Positions 27,215 to 37,030 of a DNA stretch of 64,000 nucleotides are shown one piece after another; positions within the stretch are counted from its first letter, which is position 1; the number at the start of each line of letters is the position of its first letter. The notes beneath the pieces were generated by a model, which saw only the letters and a program-made list of their open reading frames with translations, searched no databases and had not been told where the DNA came from. Source of the DNA: Prosthecochloris ethylica (GTDB lineage Bacteria > Bacteroidota > Chlorobiia > Chlorobiales > Chlorobiaceae); NCBI RefSeq assembly GCF_015234275.1, contig NZ_JADGII010000008.1; one strand, written 5' to 3'. The position numbers and the translations under genes are program-made.

Positions 27215-28792
27215 TCAGAATGGTGCGTCGTCAGGAGCAATGAACTGTTCCCCGCCGCCCGGCGGGGCCGGCGGTGGGGCTGGAGGAGGGGGCGGCAGTT
27301 CCGCTGCTCCAGCGCTCGACGGTGCTCCCGGAAGGCTCTGGGGAGTTTCGGGGGCCTGGTAGTTCTCACTGGTATAGACGTTTGCCGTGGAAAGGAACTT
27401 ACCGTAATTTTTCAGGAACCGCAGCCTGATATCCCCGATCGGTCCGTTTCGCTGCTTGCCGATGACAATTTCGACGATGTCTTTGCTCGAGGTGCCGTCG
27501 TCGAAATTCTTGATGCCGTACATTTCAGGTCGGGAGAGAAACATCACAACGTCAGCATCCTGTTCGATCGATCCGGATTCACGCAGGTCGGAAAGCTGGG
27601 GGCGCCGGTCGCCGGATCGCTGCTCGACCGAGCGGTTGAGCTGGGCGAGCGAGATGATGGGGATGTTGAGTTCCTTGGCAAGAAACTTCAGTGAGCGGGA
27701 GATCTGGGCGATTTCCTGTTCACGGTTGGACTTGCCGTCCCGTACCGGTGTGACCAGCTGGAGATAGTCGACCACGATCATGCCGATGTTGTGTTCCTGT
27801 TTCATTCGTCTCGCCTTGGCGGTCAGCTCCATGATGGAAATGCCGGGCGTGTCGTCGATAAACAGCTTTGCCTCGGCAAGGGCATCCATGCTGTTGATGA
27901 TGTTTCCCATCATTTCGGGGGTGATGCGCCCGGTTCGAACTGCCTGGGATTCCACGCACGCTTCGGCGCACATCAGCCTGACGGCCAGCTGTACCTCTGC
28001 CATTTCGAGGCTGAAAAAGAGCACCGGGGTCTTGAAGTCCACCGCTGCATTGCGTGCAAGGGCGAGTGAAAACGCCGTTTTACCGGCAGATGGACGGGCC
28101 GCGATGATAATCAGATCGGACGGCTGGAACCCGGCTGTCATTTCATCAAGCTCTGAAAATCCCGAGGCTACCCCGGTGACCGAGGTTTGTGACGCACTCA
28201 GGTTCTCCAGCATCCTGGTCGCATTTTTCAGCAGCTCCTTGATATTGGTGGCTTTCTTTTTCAGTCCTGCCTGGGAGATGTTGAAGAACTGCTGCGAGGC
28301 GAGTTCCACCAGGTCGAATACATCGATCGCAGAGCCGTATGCGGCAGCGGAAATGTGCGATGAAATGGAGATGAGACGCCGGTAGAGGTATTTTTCCTTG
28401 GCCAGGCGGGCATAGTACTCGATATTGGCCGAGCTGACCACCTTGTTGGTCAGCTCGGCAAGGTACTGCCGGCCTCCGATGTTCGACAGTTCGTTCATTT
28501 TCGACAGCTCCTCGCCAACCGTGATCAGGTCGATCGCCAGCCGTTTCTGGTAGAGCTCTACCATTGCCTTGTAGATCAGCTGGTGCCGCTGTTCATAGAA
28601 CACGTTTTCGCCGCTGTCGCCGAACACCTGGATCACATGCTCGATCGGGTCTCCTTCGAGCAGAATACAGGCAAGCACCTCCTGCTCGACCTCGGTCGAG
28701 TACGGCGGGATCCGGCTCTCCTGCGAGAAATCGATGTCCCTGGCAAGGTCGACAGCAGCTTTTTTCGGATGTTTGCCGTTCGTGTCGTTCAT
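27215..28792 (-). CDS. dnaB: Replicative DNA helicase DnaB
   Basis: Hexameric 5'-3' helicase of the replication fork. The 525 residues comprise an N-terminal primase-interacting domain (IPPYSTEVEQEVLACIL), a linker, and a RecA-like domain with Walker A ARPSAGKTAFSLALARN and the DnaB motif VVDYLQLV. It ends in a Pro/Gly/Ala-rich tail (PPPPPAPPPAPPGGGEQ) not needed for catalysis, perhaps a flexible partner-binding arm. It lies 6 bp downstream of the glycosylase gene. Confidence 0.97.
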   Translation of the reverse strand: MNDTNGKHPKKAAVDLARDIDFSQESRIPPYSTEVEQEVLACILLEGDPIEHVIQVFGDSGENVFYEQRHQLIYKAMVELYQKRLAIDLITVGEELSKMNELSNIGGRQYLAELTNKVVSSANIEYYARLAKEKYLYRRLISISSHISAAAYGSAIDVFDLVELASQQFFNISQAGLKKKATNIKELLKNATRMLENLSASQTSVTGVASGFSELDEMTAGFQPSDLIIIAARPSAGKTAFSLALARNAAVDFKTPVLFFSLEMAEVQLAVRLMCAEACVESQAVRTGRITPEMMGNIINSMDALAEAKLFIDDTPGISIMELTAKARRMKQEHNIGMIVVDYLQLVTPVRDGKSNREQEIAQISRSLKFLAKELNIPIISLAQLNRSVEQRSGDRRPQLSDLRESGSIEQDADVVMFLSRPEMYGIKNFDDGTSSKDIVEIVIGKQRNGPIGDIRLRFLKNYGKFLSTANVYTSENYQAPETPQSLPGAPSSAGAAELPPPPPAPPPAPPGGGEQFIAPDDAPF

Positions 28793-28798
28793 AGCAGC

Positions 28799-29425
28799 TT
28801 ACTGATGGTTTTCTGCGCAGATGGTATCGTAATGGGTCCTGAGCATTTTGACGTCTTCCCAGCAGTTGTATTTCCAGTTCGGGTTGCGCAGAAGAGCGGC
28901 CGGATGATAGGTGACGACCACATCATATCCCTTCCACTTCAGAATCCTTCCCCGCATGGAGCCCATCGAACTGTTGTTGTCCAGAATGGTGTTGGCGGCA
29001 ACCCTGCCGAGCAGCAGAAGGATATCGGGCCTGATCAGGTCAAGTTGTGCGTACAGCCAGGTCAGGCAGTGCTCTATCTCGTCAGCCTGGGGATTACGGT
29101 TTTGCGGGGGCCTGCATTTGACGATGTTGCAGATGAACACATCATGTCGTGAAAACCCTATAGCTTCGAGAATTTTATCGAGCAGTTTGCCTGAGCGACC
29201 CACAAACGGTCGCCCCTGTGCGTCCTCTTCTGCACCGGGAGCTTCTCCTATAACAACGATACGGGCTTCGGGATTTCCTTCGCCAAAGACATAATTCGTA
29301 CGTGTTTCCGAGAGCCTGCAGCGAGTGCAGTTCCTGGATGCCTGGTACAGTTCTTCGAGCGAGCCGTAGGCAGGTGCCGATTGACCGGTGTTGCTGTACT
29401 GATCGTCAAAGAGTGTTTCCTGCAT
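28799..29425 (-). CDS. Uracil-DNA glycosylase, family 4 (Fe-S type)
   Basis: Excises uracil from DNA. The 208-residue protein has the family-4 signatures: CTRCRLSETRTNYVFGEGNPEARIVVIGEAPGAEEDAQGRPFVGRSGKLLD with GEAPGAEED, CNIVKCRPPQNRNP, and the C-terminal TYHPAALLRNP with the conserved His. Cysteines in CTRC and CNIVKC-type positions fit a 4Fe-4S cluster. It is 6 bp from dnaB, which would couple base-excision repair with replication genes. Confidence 0.94.
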   Translation of the reverse strand: MQETLFDDQYSNTGQSAPAYGSLEELYQASRNCTRCRLSETRTNYVFGEGNPEARIVVIGEAPGAEEDAQGRPFVGRSGKLLDKILEAIGFSRHDVFICNIVKCRPPQNRNPQADEIEHCLTWLYAQLDLIRPDILLLLGRVAANTILDNNSSMGSMRGRILKWKGYDVVVTYHPAALLRNPNWKYNCWEDVKMLRTHYDTICAENHQ

Positions 29426-29468
29426 GAAGGGTGTGGATCGTTAGTCGTTAATCGTGATTCGCTGGTCG

Positions 29469-30698
29469 TCAGTTGCCCGTGATGAGGTGTTCGATGGCAT
29501 CGAGCAGGCGGTTTGCTGCATCGCGTTTGGAGAGGAGCGGGAGCGGAGTCTGGGTTCCGTCCCTGGAGATCAGGGTGAGCCGGTTGGTATCGACCTCGAA
29601 GCCGGAGGAGTGACCGTCGAACGTGTTGTAGGCAATCAGGTCGAGCTGTTTCGCCCTGAGCTTCTGCATGGCGAGGTCGTGATTGCCGTCTGTTTCGAGG
29701 GCGAAACCGATGGCCAGCTGGTGCGGCTGTCTCTGCTGCGCAAACCCGGCCAGGATATCCGGATTACGCACCAGTTCGAGCTGCATGGTCTCGGCATGTT
29801 TCTTGATTTTTCCCGCAACTGGATGTGTCGGTCGGTAGTCGGCTACGGCCGCTGCACCGATAAAGATATCGCAATCGCCCGAGAGGCGTCTGACCGTCTG
29901 ATCCATGTCGAGGGCAGTGGTGACGTCAATGCGTTCCACTCCGACGGGCGTTTCAAGCTGTACCGGCCCGCTGACCAGAGATACCCGGGCTCCTCTGCGT
30001 GCAGCCGCACAGGCTACGGCATAGCCCATTTTTCCAGATGAATAGTTCGACAGAAACCGTACGCCGTCAATATTTTCTCGTGTCGGTCCTGCAGTGACGA
30101 CAATTTTTTTCCGGGCCAGCGGTGAGTCGCTGATGCGTGTTCCAAGAGCTTCTTCGATCGTTGCCGCTATGACTTCCGGTTCCGGCATACGTCCTGTACC
30201 GCACTGGCCGGAGGCGAGCGCTCCGCTCTCAGGTTCCACGACCTGCCAGTCGTTGTTTTGCAGCCATGCAATGTTGCGCTGAACCGAAGCTGAATGGTAC
30301 ATTTCTCCATCCATTGCCGGAAACAGCAGTCTCGGCCGGTTCGGGCGCAGCGTGATACAGGTCGTTGACAGCAGGTCGTCACACAAGCCGGCGGTGATCC
30401 GGGCGATCGTGTTTGCCGTTGCCGGGGCAATGACCAGGGCGTCGGCCCATTCGCCGAGCGAGATGTGGCGTGTCCAGTCCTGGTCAGACTGCAGGGATTG
30501 AGGGAAAATATCGCGTAATACCGGTTCTTCCGAAACTGTCGCCAGGGACAGTTCCGACACGAAACGCGAAGCGGCTTCGGTCAGGACGACTTTTACCTCG
30601 GCCCCCTGTTTTTTGAGCAGGCGAACGACCATCGGCATTTTGTAAGCGGCAATGCCGCCGCTGATGCCAAGAAGAATGTGTTTTCCTTCAAGTGTCAT
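29469..30698 (-). CDS. coaBC: Phosphopantothenoylcysteine decarboxylase/synthetase
   Basis: Bifunctional coenzyme A enzyme of 409 residues. The N-terminal CoaC flavoprotein domain starts ILLGISGGIAAYKMPMVVRLLKK and contains the HxS-type region, and ATANTIARITAGLCDDLLSTT. The C-terminal CoaB domain contains VVTAGPTRENIDGVRFLSNYSSGKMGYAVA and AAVADYRP. The start was placed at MTLEGKHILLG (codon ending 30698); a longer frame overlaps tamB. It is 16 bp from tamB and 43 bp before the glycosylase gene. Confidence 0.95.
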   Translation of the reverse strand: MTLEGKHILLGISGGIAAYKMPMVVRLLKKQGAEVKVVLTEAASRFVSELSLATVSEEPVLRDIFPQSLQSDQDWTRHISLGEWADALVIAPATANTIARITAGLCDDLLSTTCITLRPNRPRLLFPAMDGEMYHSASVQRNIAWLQNNDWQVVEPESGALASGQCGTGRMPEPEVIAATIEEALGTRISDSPLARKKIVVTAGPTRENIDGVRFLSNYSSGKMGYAVACAAARRGARVSLVSGPVQLETPVGVERIDVTTALDMDQTVRRLSGDCDIFIGAAAVADYRPTHPVAGKIKKHAETMQLELVRNPDILAGFAQQRQPHQLAIGFALETDGNHDLAMQKLRAKQLDLIAYNTFDGHSSGFEVDTNRLTLISRDGTQTPLPLLSKRDAANRLLDAIEHLITGN

Positions 30699-30714
30699 AG
30701 TACTCCAATGTACA

Positions 30715-33700
30715 CTAATTTTCCTTTCCGCCGAAGATGCTCTCCCAGAACTCCCCCCAGCTGTAGAAGCGCTGCCGGTAGGAAAGACTGACGCCATAGG
30801 TTTCGGTGGGTTCCAGCAGGTTCGTGGTGGTGATATCGTTACCGAACAAGCCGTAGGAGCGGTAGCCTTCGAAGAAGAGCTTGGGCGTGATGCGGTACTC
30901 CAGGCGTTGGCTGTTGCCATAGTAATTGAACAGTTCCGTTTCGCGCGTGTTGTTGCTGATGCCGGTGCCGAGAAAGCGCATTTTCCCGTCGGTGCCGGGG
31001 ACGATGAGCGCAAAAGAAAACTCGAGACCGCTGACTTCACCTTCATCGTCGACAGCCAGGTTGAGATTGAAACTCTCGATGCCTGCGGCTTCCTGGAGCA
31101 GGCGCGAAATCTGTGAGGAGATCAGCCCGGTTCCGGTCGAGATGCCTACGCTCGAGAACGGCAGCCCTCCGCCGGCAGCCCTGCTTCCGGGACGGACATA
31201 CCACTGCTTGGCCAGGAGCAGTGAGACCGTGTTCAGCTCGGCATTGGGATCAATTTTGCTGCTCTGTGACCCGATGGTGTTCGAGGATGCAAACGGCTGT
31301 GAATCGTCATTGAGGAAATAGCCCATCTGCACATCCGGAGCGTTCAGTGTCCCCTCGATGGCAAGCAGCAGCCTCACGTTATCGGTTTCGCCGCTTTCCC
31401 GGTCGGTGACCGTGATGTACTTCCGCCCGAAGAGGTTTTCCATCACGCCCTCGCGGATGTCGACACTGTTCCAGACAATGCGTCCGTCGTCATCGAGATC
31501 GAAACTCGTGTTGGAAAAATAATATTTACCCGCCGATACGTTGACCGATCCGAACAGCTCGTATTGCTGCTGATGCTTGTTGACGACCAGCGAGAGGTTC
31601 TGCAGGGTGGTTTCGAGTTTTTCGCCGCGAGTGCGGTCGAAGACCATGTTGTAGCGCAGATCGGGGGCGCCACGCAACCGCAGATCACGGATTTCGACAA
31701 TGTCGAGCAGCGTGTAGGAAAATTCCGCGTCGACGAGCTCTTCGTTTTCCGGCTGAACTGGTCCTTCCGCGTCCTCTTCGGCAGGGTAGCGCGGTACGAA
31801 GGTGATAAAGCGATCGATTCCGATATACTTGGCGCTTTCGTTAGCGGCGGTGCTGTAAAGCGTGAAGGAGGCATCGTCGATCATGAAGCTGCCGGTGAGC
31901 ACCGGTTGCTCGACAGGTCCGAAAAAACGCAGGTTGGACGAGCTCCCCCTGATCAGGCCATATGATGAATTATCCCGTTTATCCTGTTTGTCGAACAGGA
32001 CGAGATTGTCCATCGACGCTTGGAGGTCCACGCTGGTAACCTCGAGATTTTCCAGGGATGCCGAGCCGTCGATGACCCCTTTGCCGCCAAGGGAGTCGGC
32101 AACCGCGATGCGTTTGATTCTCGCCATGCCGGGAGTTATTTCAATATCTCCGGTCAGGCGGTAGACCGCCTCGGTCGGTGTGACGGTGAGTTTCGTATCG
32201 TCGAGGCGGGTGTTGAGGAAAATCTCCGGATCGGGCGTTGTGCCCTGCACGACCAGTTCAGCAGGAATCGTACCTGCCGCGGTATCGAAGAACGGCAGCA
32301 GGATTTCAAGGAATGCTGCAGACAGGTTGGTGGAGCTGAGGCGGATATCGATGGGGCGGTTTTCGGGAATTACGGCAGACGGCGGGGTAAAGGAAAGCGA
32401 GAGAGGAACCCGCCCGGTGCCGGAGATCTCATTGATCGTTGTGCCGTTTGACGGCATGCTCGAGTCCAGGGTGAAACGAAGCTCGTTGCCGTTGTGCGAT
32501 GCCTGAACCCGGGGGTTTCCGAGTGTAATGCTGTCGACGGCGATCTGCCGACCCCTGAAGTCGAGCTCGGTACGCTTTGCGCCGGGTGTGCCCGATACCT
32601 GCAGCGACGATGAAAAACGGCCTGAAAGCGTGAGACCGGGCAACAGCGCCCTGAGTTCGGTGATATCGAGATCCTGGATACGGCAGCTGAACGTGCCGGG
32701 CCGTATGGCGCTCAGAAGCCCGCTGCAGGTGATGGACTGTTCGCCATTCTGCAGCTGAAGGTCGTAGAGGGTGATGTAATCCGTGCCGAATTCGGCGCGC
32801 TTTCCTGCAGGAATGATCCAGGCGCTTTCTGCTGTGCCGAAACGGAATTCGCTGACATTCAGGGTGATCGTGTTGTTTTCACGGTAGCCTTGCACGGCGG
32901 CTCTGAAATCCCGCTCGAGTAACATGTCTCGAAACGTCAGCGAGACATCGAGAGCCTGTTCCTGCCAGCCCATCTGCAGATCGATTTTTTCGAGACTGCG
33001 TTCCGGGGAGTCGAGCATGGCCGTCCTGAGCCTCGCGGTTCCTTTCCTGACGAAGTCGGCAGTGTTCTGCATGGAGATGTCGAGAGAGGCGTTCTGCATG
33101 GAAATCCTGCCAGGGGTCTCGAACGTGTTGACGTTCATGAGTCCGGTCAGTTCCATGACGCCATCGCGGCTTTTGGATGTTCCCGAGAGCGATCCGGTGA
33201 AACGGTAACCGTCAACGGGAAGCAACAGCGCCAGTGGTGAGATATCTCTGATCTCGAGGCTGTAATCGGCGGAAAAGTCGGCCGGTACGTCCGCAATTGC
33301 AGGGGACGTGCTCGTGTCGCCCCAGATATAGTTGCGCCGGAGTTCTGCATCGAGTGCCGACAGCGTTGTCTCGAGCCCTGACCGGAACTCCCTGAAGGTA
33401 TAGTTGCCTTCGGCGGTGAAATCAAGAAAATCGCTGGAGATGGTGACGGTCGAGTTGTCGTCGCTGCGCGTGATAGAGGCCGAGAGCCGGGAGCCGTCTG
33501 CCAGGGGCGTGCTGTTGACGAACGACTTCCTGAACGTTCCTTCGAGACTGCCGGCAAACCTGTCCGGCTGAAAACTGCTTCCCCTGAACGTGACGGTTGC
33601 GTTGATATCCGAAGAGGCTCCAGGTGTGCCAAGTGCCTTGAATGGATCAACGCTGTCGAACATGAGCGTGCCGCTGTAGCGCGGTTCGGGTGGGGAGAAC

Positions 33701-35226
33701 TCAAGCTTCCCGTCAAATGACAGTGTTGCGCGTTTTTCGGCGAGTTCCACGCCGGCTGTGAGCTTGTCGTCGCGGTAGAGCAGCTTGACTAGTCCGGTAT
33801 CGATCTCCTGTTCTTTCCAGAACGAGTTGTCGATCTTTACGGTAAGGTCGAGCTCTTCGAGCCCGGATGCCGTTGCGCTTGCCAGTATGGTCCCTGATGC
33901 GTTCAGGATTCCTGCTGCATCCGGGTCCCCGGGGAAAAAACGGTAGATTTCCGCCTGTTCGAGACTGAAGTTGCCATCCCAGGATGACCGGGCGTCCTGG
34001 GAGAGCGACGTCGTGATCGCCACATGTGCGGTGCCGGCTTCGCTGCGGAGCTCGAGGTCACTGAAAAATTCCCGGATGTCGCCTTGCAGAACCCCGGAAA
34101 AGCCGATATCTCCGAACGGTTCCAGCACGGGGCTGAGCTGGTGGTCGCCAGCAAGCTCCCGCACCAGCTCTTTCGACAGGACCGATTCGCGGGTGAGCAG
34201 GCGGAACGCAAGAAACTCCGGCTGGTTGATGTTGAGCAGATCACCGCTGAGCGACACTTCGCTTTGCTTGTACCCCAGCTTCAGCTGGTCGAGCGCCAGG
34301 TTCCGCAGTTCTCCTTCGGCTCGGCCTTTGAGCGTGTACAGGCCCAGGGGCAGCGAATGCTGCGGGACAAACACCGAGATGTCGCTGGTATGCAGTTCTA
34401 CCCTGTCGAGGCTGACAATCGCCCGGCTGTTGGAAAACGTGTGCCACTGTTCGGGGGTGAACAGGTTGAAGTCTATGAGAGATGCCGATCCTTCGATCCT
34501 GCTCTGTGCGGTTTCAAGGGCCAGATCGAAGAGCGACGACTGGGTATCGCTGAGAAAGATCCGTGCCGAAGCACTGTGCAGCCGGAACCCTTCGGCCGGG
34601 ACCGCGAACGACAGCTCCTGCAGCTTTGCCGATAAGCTTCCGGGGGTCACAACGAGTTTCCGGACGGTGGTAGTGATGCCGGTCATCTCCCGGAGAGCGG
34701 GGAGGGGGTGCTGGCGATCGAGAGGGATGTAGCGGACTTCGGCCTCGTTGAGCGAGAGGTGGTTGCAGAAGAATCGTTCCAGACCGGCGGTCGCTTCGTC
34801 ATCCTGTCGTTCTGAAGGACTGAAGATGCGTTGTACCGAGGTAAGGCCGTCGTCCTGTTCCTTTACGATCATGCGCAGTGAGTCGGCATGCAGTGAGCGG
34901 ATCGTGACCGATGACATGCCTGCGCTTGCCAGGCGCAGAAAATTCAGGTCGACGGTCAGAGTCGGGACCGTAATGTCGGGTTTCTGCCCGCTGTTTTCGT
35001 ACAATGCGATATCGTGGAGTACAACCCGTGATGGGAACCGGAGGTCAAGGTCCCCGATGATCAGGGTTCCCCTGAACTCCCGGTTGAATGCATCGGTTAG
35101 CCGCTGTTTGACAACAGCGTCCAATGTCCCACTGTTGAGCACGACCGCGAGAATGATGGCGGCAAGAAAAATGAACGCCGAGACAGCGACAGCTGCCCCA
35201 AGCAGATATGTTCTGAGTCGTTTCAC
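30715..35226 (-). CDS. tamB: TamB-like AsmA-family envelope protein
   Basis: A very large (1503-residue) protein anchored in the inner membrane by one N-terminal segment (about 8-30, LLGAAVAVSAFIFLAAIILAVVL) and otherwise periplasmic. The length is dominated by repeating beta-rich segments that fit the hydrophobic-groove fold of TamB/YhdP-type lipid-transport bridges. The C-terminal ~300 residues match DUF490 (GLPFSSVGISTGTGLISSQISRLLQE and the final ITPKLFFEGYRSYG). No TamA/Omp85 gene is adjacent. Linkage to the heptose-pathway gene supports an outer-membrane role. Confidence 0.88.
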   Translation of the reverse strand: MKRLRTYLLGAAVAVSAFIFLAAIILAVVLNSGTLDAVVKQRLTDAFNREFRGTLIIGDLDLRFPSRVVLHDIALYENSGQKPDITVPTLTVDLNFLRLASAGMSSVTIRSLHADSLRMIVKEQDDGLTSVQRIFSPSERQDDEATAGLERFFCNHLSLNEAEVRYIPLDRQHPLPALREMTGITTTVRKLVVTPGSLSAKLQELSFAVPAEGFRLHSASARIFLSDTQSSLFDLALETAQSRIEGSASLIDFNLFTPEQWHTFSNSRAIVSLDRVELHTSDISVFVPQHSLPLGLYTLKGRAEGELRNLALDQLKLGYKQSEVSLSGDLLNINQPEFLAFRLLTRESVLSKELVRELAGDHQLSPVLEPFGDIGFSGVLQGDIREFFSDLELRSEAGTAHVAITTSLSQDARSSWDGNFSLEQAEIYRFFPGDPDAAGILNASGTILASATASGLEELDLTVKIDNSFWKEQEIDTGLVKLLYRDDKLTAGVELAEKRATLSFDGKLEFSPPEPRYSGTLMFDSVDPFKALGTPGASSDINATVTFRGSSFQPDRFAGSLEGTFRKSFVNSTPLADGSRLSASITRSDDNSTVTISSDFLDFTAEGNYTFREFRSGLETTLSALDAELRRNYIWGDTSTSPAIADVPADFSADYSLEIRDISPLALLLPVDGYRFTGSLSGTSKSRDGVMELTGLMNVNTFETPGRISMQNASLDISMQNTADFVRKGTARLRTAMLDSPERSLEKIDLQMGWQEQALDVSLTFRDMLLERDFRAAVQGYRENNTITLNVSEFRFGTAESAWIIPAGKRAEFGTDYITLYDLQLQNGEQSITCSGLLSAIRPGTFSCRIQDLDITELRALLPGLTLSGRFSSSLQVSGTPGAKRTELDFRGRQIAVDSITLGNPRVQASHNGNELRFTLDSSMPSNGTTINEISGTGRVPLSLSFTPPSAVIPENRPIDIRLSSTNLSAAFLEILLPFFDTAAGTIPAELVVQGTTPDPEIFLNTRLDDTKLTVTPTEAVYRLTGDIEITPGMARIKRIAVADSLGGKGVIDGSASLENLEVTSVDLQASMDNLVLFDKQDKRDNSSYGLIRGSSSNLRFFGPVEQPVLTGSFMIDDASFTLYSTAANESAKYIGIDRFITFVPRYPAEEDAEGPVQPENEELVDAEFSYTLLDIVEIRDLRLRGAPDLRYNMVFDRTRGEKLETTLQNLSLVVNKHQQQYELFGSVNVSAGKYYFSNTSFDLDDDGRIVWNSVDIREGVMENLFGRKYITVTDRESGETDNVRLLLAIEGTLNAPDVQMGYFLNDDSQPFASSNTIGSQSSKIDPNAELNTVSLLLAKQWYVRPGSRAAGGGLPFSSVGISTGTGLISSQISRLLQEAAGIESFNLNLAVDDEGEVSGLEFSFALIVPGTDGKMRFLGTGISNNTRETELFNYYGNSQRLEYRITPKLFFEGYRSYGLFGNDITTTNLLEPTETYGVSLSYRQRFYSWGEFWESIFGGKEN

Positions 35227-35245
35227 TACCTTGTACTACTTACTC

Positions 35246-35761
35246 TCAGTCACCGCCGTCTTCTGTACTCCCAGAGCGGCAGTAGGCTTCTATAATTCGT
35301 TCGATGACGCCGGTTGTCGATCGCCCTTCGAGGAATTTGATCGTTTTGACCTCGCCGCCACGGGCAAGCACGCTGTCCGCACCGACAATCGTGTCGACAC
35401 TCCAGTCCGCTCCCTTGACCAGCACGTCAGGCTGCAGCCGTTCGATAAGCTTCAGAGGTGTATCCTCATCGAACATGACCACGGCATCAACCGAACCCAG
35501 GGCAGCCAGCACCCTGCAGCGGTCTGTTTCACTGCATACCGGCCTTTTCTCTCCTTTGAGACGGCGCACCGAAGCGTCGGTGTTGACGCCGATCACCAGG
35601 CGGTCTCCCGCTTCCCTGGCTTGTTCAAGGTACTGAACGTGCCCTGCATGAAGAATGTCGAAACAGCCGTTGGTGAAGACAACTTTCAACTGTTCCTGCT
35701 GCCATTTTTCGATACGAGCGGCGGCCTCAGTTTGTTTGACGATTTTTTTATCTGAACTCAT
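35246..35761 (-). CDS. rfaE2: D-glycero-beta-D-manno-heptose 1-phosphate adenylyltransferase (stand-alone)
   Basis: Adds AMP to heptose 1-phosphate to make the ADP-heptose precursor of LPS. The 171-residue protein corresponds only to the C-terminal half of HldE: the nucleotidyltransferase motif FTNGCFDILHAGHVQYL contains the HAGH signature, followed by DVLVKGADW and EGRSTTGVIERI. The kinase half must be encoded elsewhere. It is first in the minus-strand cluster rfaE2-tamB-coaBC-udg-dnaB-ptsI and divergent from the acyltransferase gene. Confidence 0.93.
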   Translation of the reverse strand: MSSDKKIVKQTEAAARIEKWQQEQLKVVFTNGCFDILHAGHVQYLEQAREAGDRLVIGVNTDASVRRLKGEKRPVCSETDRCRVLAALGSVDAVVMFDEDTPLKLIERLQPDVLVKGADWSVDTIVGADSVLARGGEVKTIKFLEGRSTTGVIERIIEAYCRSGSTEDGGD

Positions 35762-35937
35762 GCCCTGTTTACTCCCGAAAAATGAAAATCTTCTGTGGTG
35801 GTTACTGGTAGATATGAATTATTTGCGATTTTCAGTGTGCAAAAACCAATTGCTGTGTTCACAGCCGCGTACGGCAGTTGTTTTCAATATGCCGTCAAGT
35901 TCGTACCTTTGCTTTTTTGTTTCAGCAGACAACTATC

Positions 35938-36840
35938 ATGGCTTCACGCAACAATCCCTGGAAACGTCTCGAAGATGCCATAGTATTACGGCTTTTTCGC
36001 TGGCTCGGTGGACTCGCGAGGCTGCTCGGCCGTCGTCAGTTCGAGTGGATAGCGTTTCGGATTGGCGACTTCCTTTATGATATTGTGCGTGTAAGAAGGG
36101 GAGTCGTGCGGCGGAATCTGGCTGCAGCTTTTCCTGGTATGCCGCTCAAGGAGCGTCGCCGCATAGGCCGGCAGGTCTATCGCAACATGTCGGTCAGCCT
36201 GCTCGAGATCCTTCGCATACCCATGGTTGAAAATGCTGCCGACGCCAGGGAACTGATCGATATCGACCTCTCCGAATTCATAGCCGCAACAAACGAGCAA
36301 GGCAAAGGCGGTGTTCTGCTCTCCGCCCATTTCGGCAACTGGGAACTGGCCGGTGTCTGCATCGGTCTGCTCGGCCTGCCGATGACCGTTGTCGCCAAAC
36401 GGCTTCGTAACAAGCTGATCGATCACGAGATCAACCGCATCCGCAAGATCCGTGGTAACGACGTGCTCTACAAGCGCCAGGCGCTTCGTGACGGCCTTCG
36501 CCTGCTCAGGAACGGTGGTGTACTCACCATCCTCGGTGACCAGTCCGACCCCGACATGGTGTTCGTGACCGACTTCCTCGGCAGACCAGCCTCATTCTTC
36601 CAGGGTCCGGCCTTCCTCGCCCTCAAGGCCCAGGTCCCCGTTTTCCTCATCATGACCCGCCGCCAGCCAAGCGGCAAATACCTCATGGAGCTCAAGGAGA
36701 TCCCCACCTCCGACCTCACCTTCAGCAAAGCCTCCATCCAGGAACTCACCCTCCGCTACATCGCCCAACTCGAACACTACATCCGCACCTACCCCGAAGA
36801 GTGGTTCTGGCTGCATGACCGGTGGAAGCGGAGCGTATGA
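35938..36840 (+). CDS. Lipid A biosynthesis (LpxL/HtrB-type) acyltransferase, 3' end remodelled by island insertion
   Basis: Inner-membrane acyltransferase of about 300 residues that adds a secondary acyl chain to lipid A precursors. SAHFGNWELAG carries the HxxxxE/D catalytic motif, GDQSDPDMVFVTDFLGRPASFFQGPAFLALK follows, and the protein ends EEWFWLHDRWKRSV. ATG 35938 fits the family start. Codons for the last conserved residues are duplicated at 43534-43586, where the frame continues to GGSTAGNE-stop. The present V-stop ending therefore looks newly acquired when the island inserted. Confidence 0.92.
   Translation: MASRNNPWKRLEDAIVLRLFRWLGGLARLLGRRQFEWIAFRIGDFLYDIVRVRRGVVRRNLAAAFPGMPLKERRRIGRQVYRNMSVSLLEILRIPMVENAADARELIDIDLSEFIAATNEQGKGGVLLSAHFGNWELAGVCIGLLGLPMTVVAKRLRNKLIDHEINRIRKIRGNDVLYKRQALRDGLRLLRNGGVLTILGDQSDPDMVFVTDFLGRPASFFQGPAFLALKAQVPVFLIMTRRQPSGKYLMELKEIPTSDLTFSKASIQELTLRYIAQLEHYIRTYPEEWFWLHDRWKRSV
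36783..36835. repeat. 53-bp exact direct repeat, left copy (inside the acyltransferase 3' end)
   Basis: This segment, from CCGCACCTACCCCGAAGAGT to the GGAGCG before the stop, is identical to 43534-43586. Both copies are in the same reading frame. They bound 6.7 kb of compositionally different DNA, in the manner of attachment-site or recombination duplications. Flanking bases diverge abruptly on both sides. Confidence 0.93.
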
Positions 36841-36964
36841 TTTACTGTGGGAACCTCTAAAAAGTCCCTGGTGATATATTATTTGAAAAATCAATGAGTT
36901 ATTAGTCAGTGATGGTTCAGGGACGTGCCGACTAACTACAGAAAAAAGCGAATGGCTTTTTCTG

Positions 36965-37020
36965 AATAATGACGTAGTTTTAAATCACCAACCTGGGGAA
37001 TCTTAATTTCCGATTACAAA
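36965..37020. repeat. 56-bp direct repeat, copy 1
   Basis: Matches 39108-39163 with about five mismatches, all in the first 24 bases; the last 32 bases (CCAACCTGGGGAATCTTAAT.. to ACAAA) are identical. It ends 10 bases before the QueC-like gene. It contains the imperfect inverted motif GGAATC..GATT. It may be a recombination site or a mobile promoter segment. Confidence 0.85.
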
Positions 37021-37030
37021 GTCAGGAACC

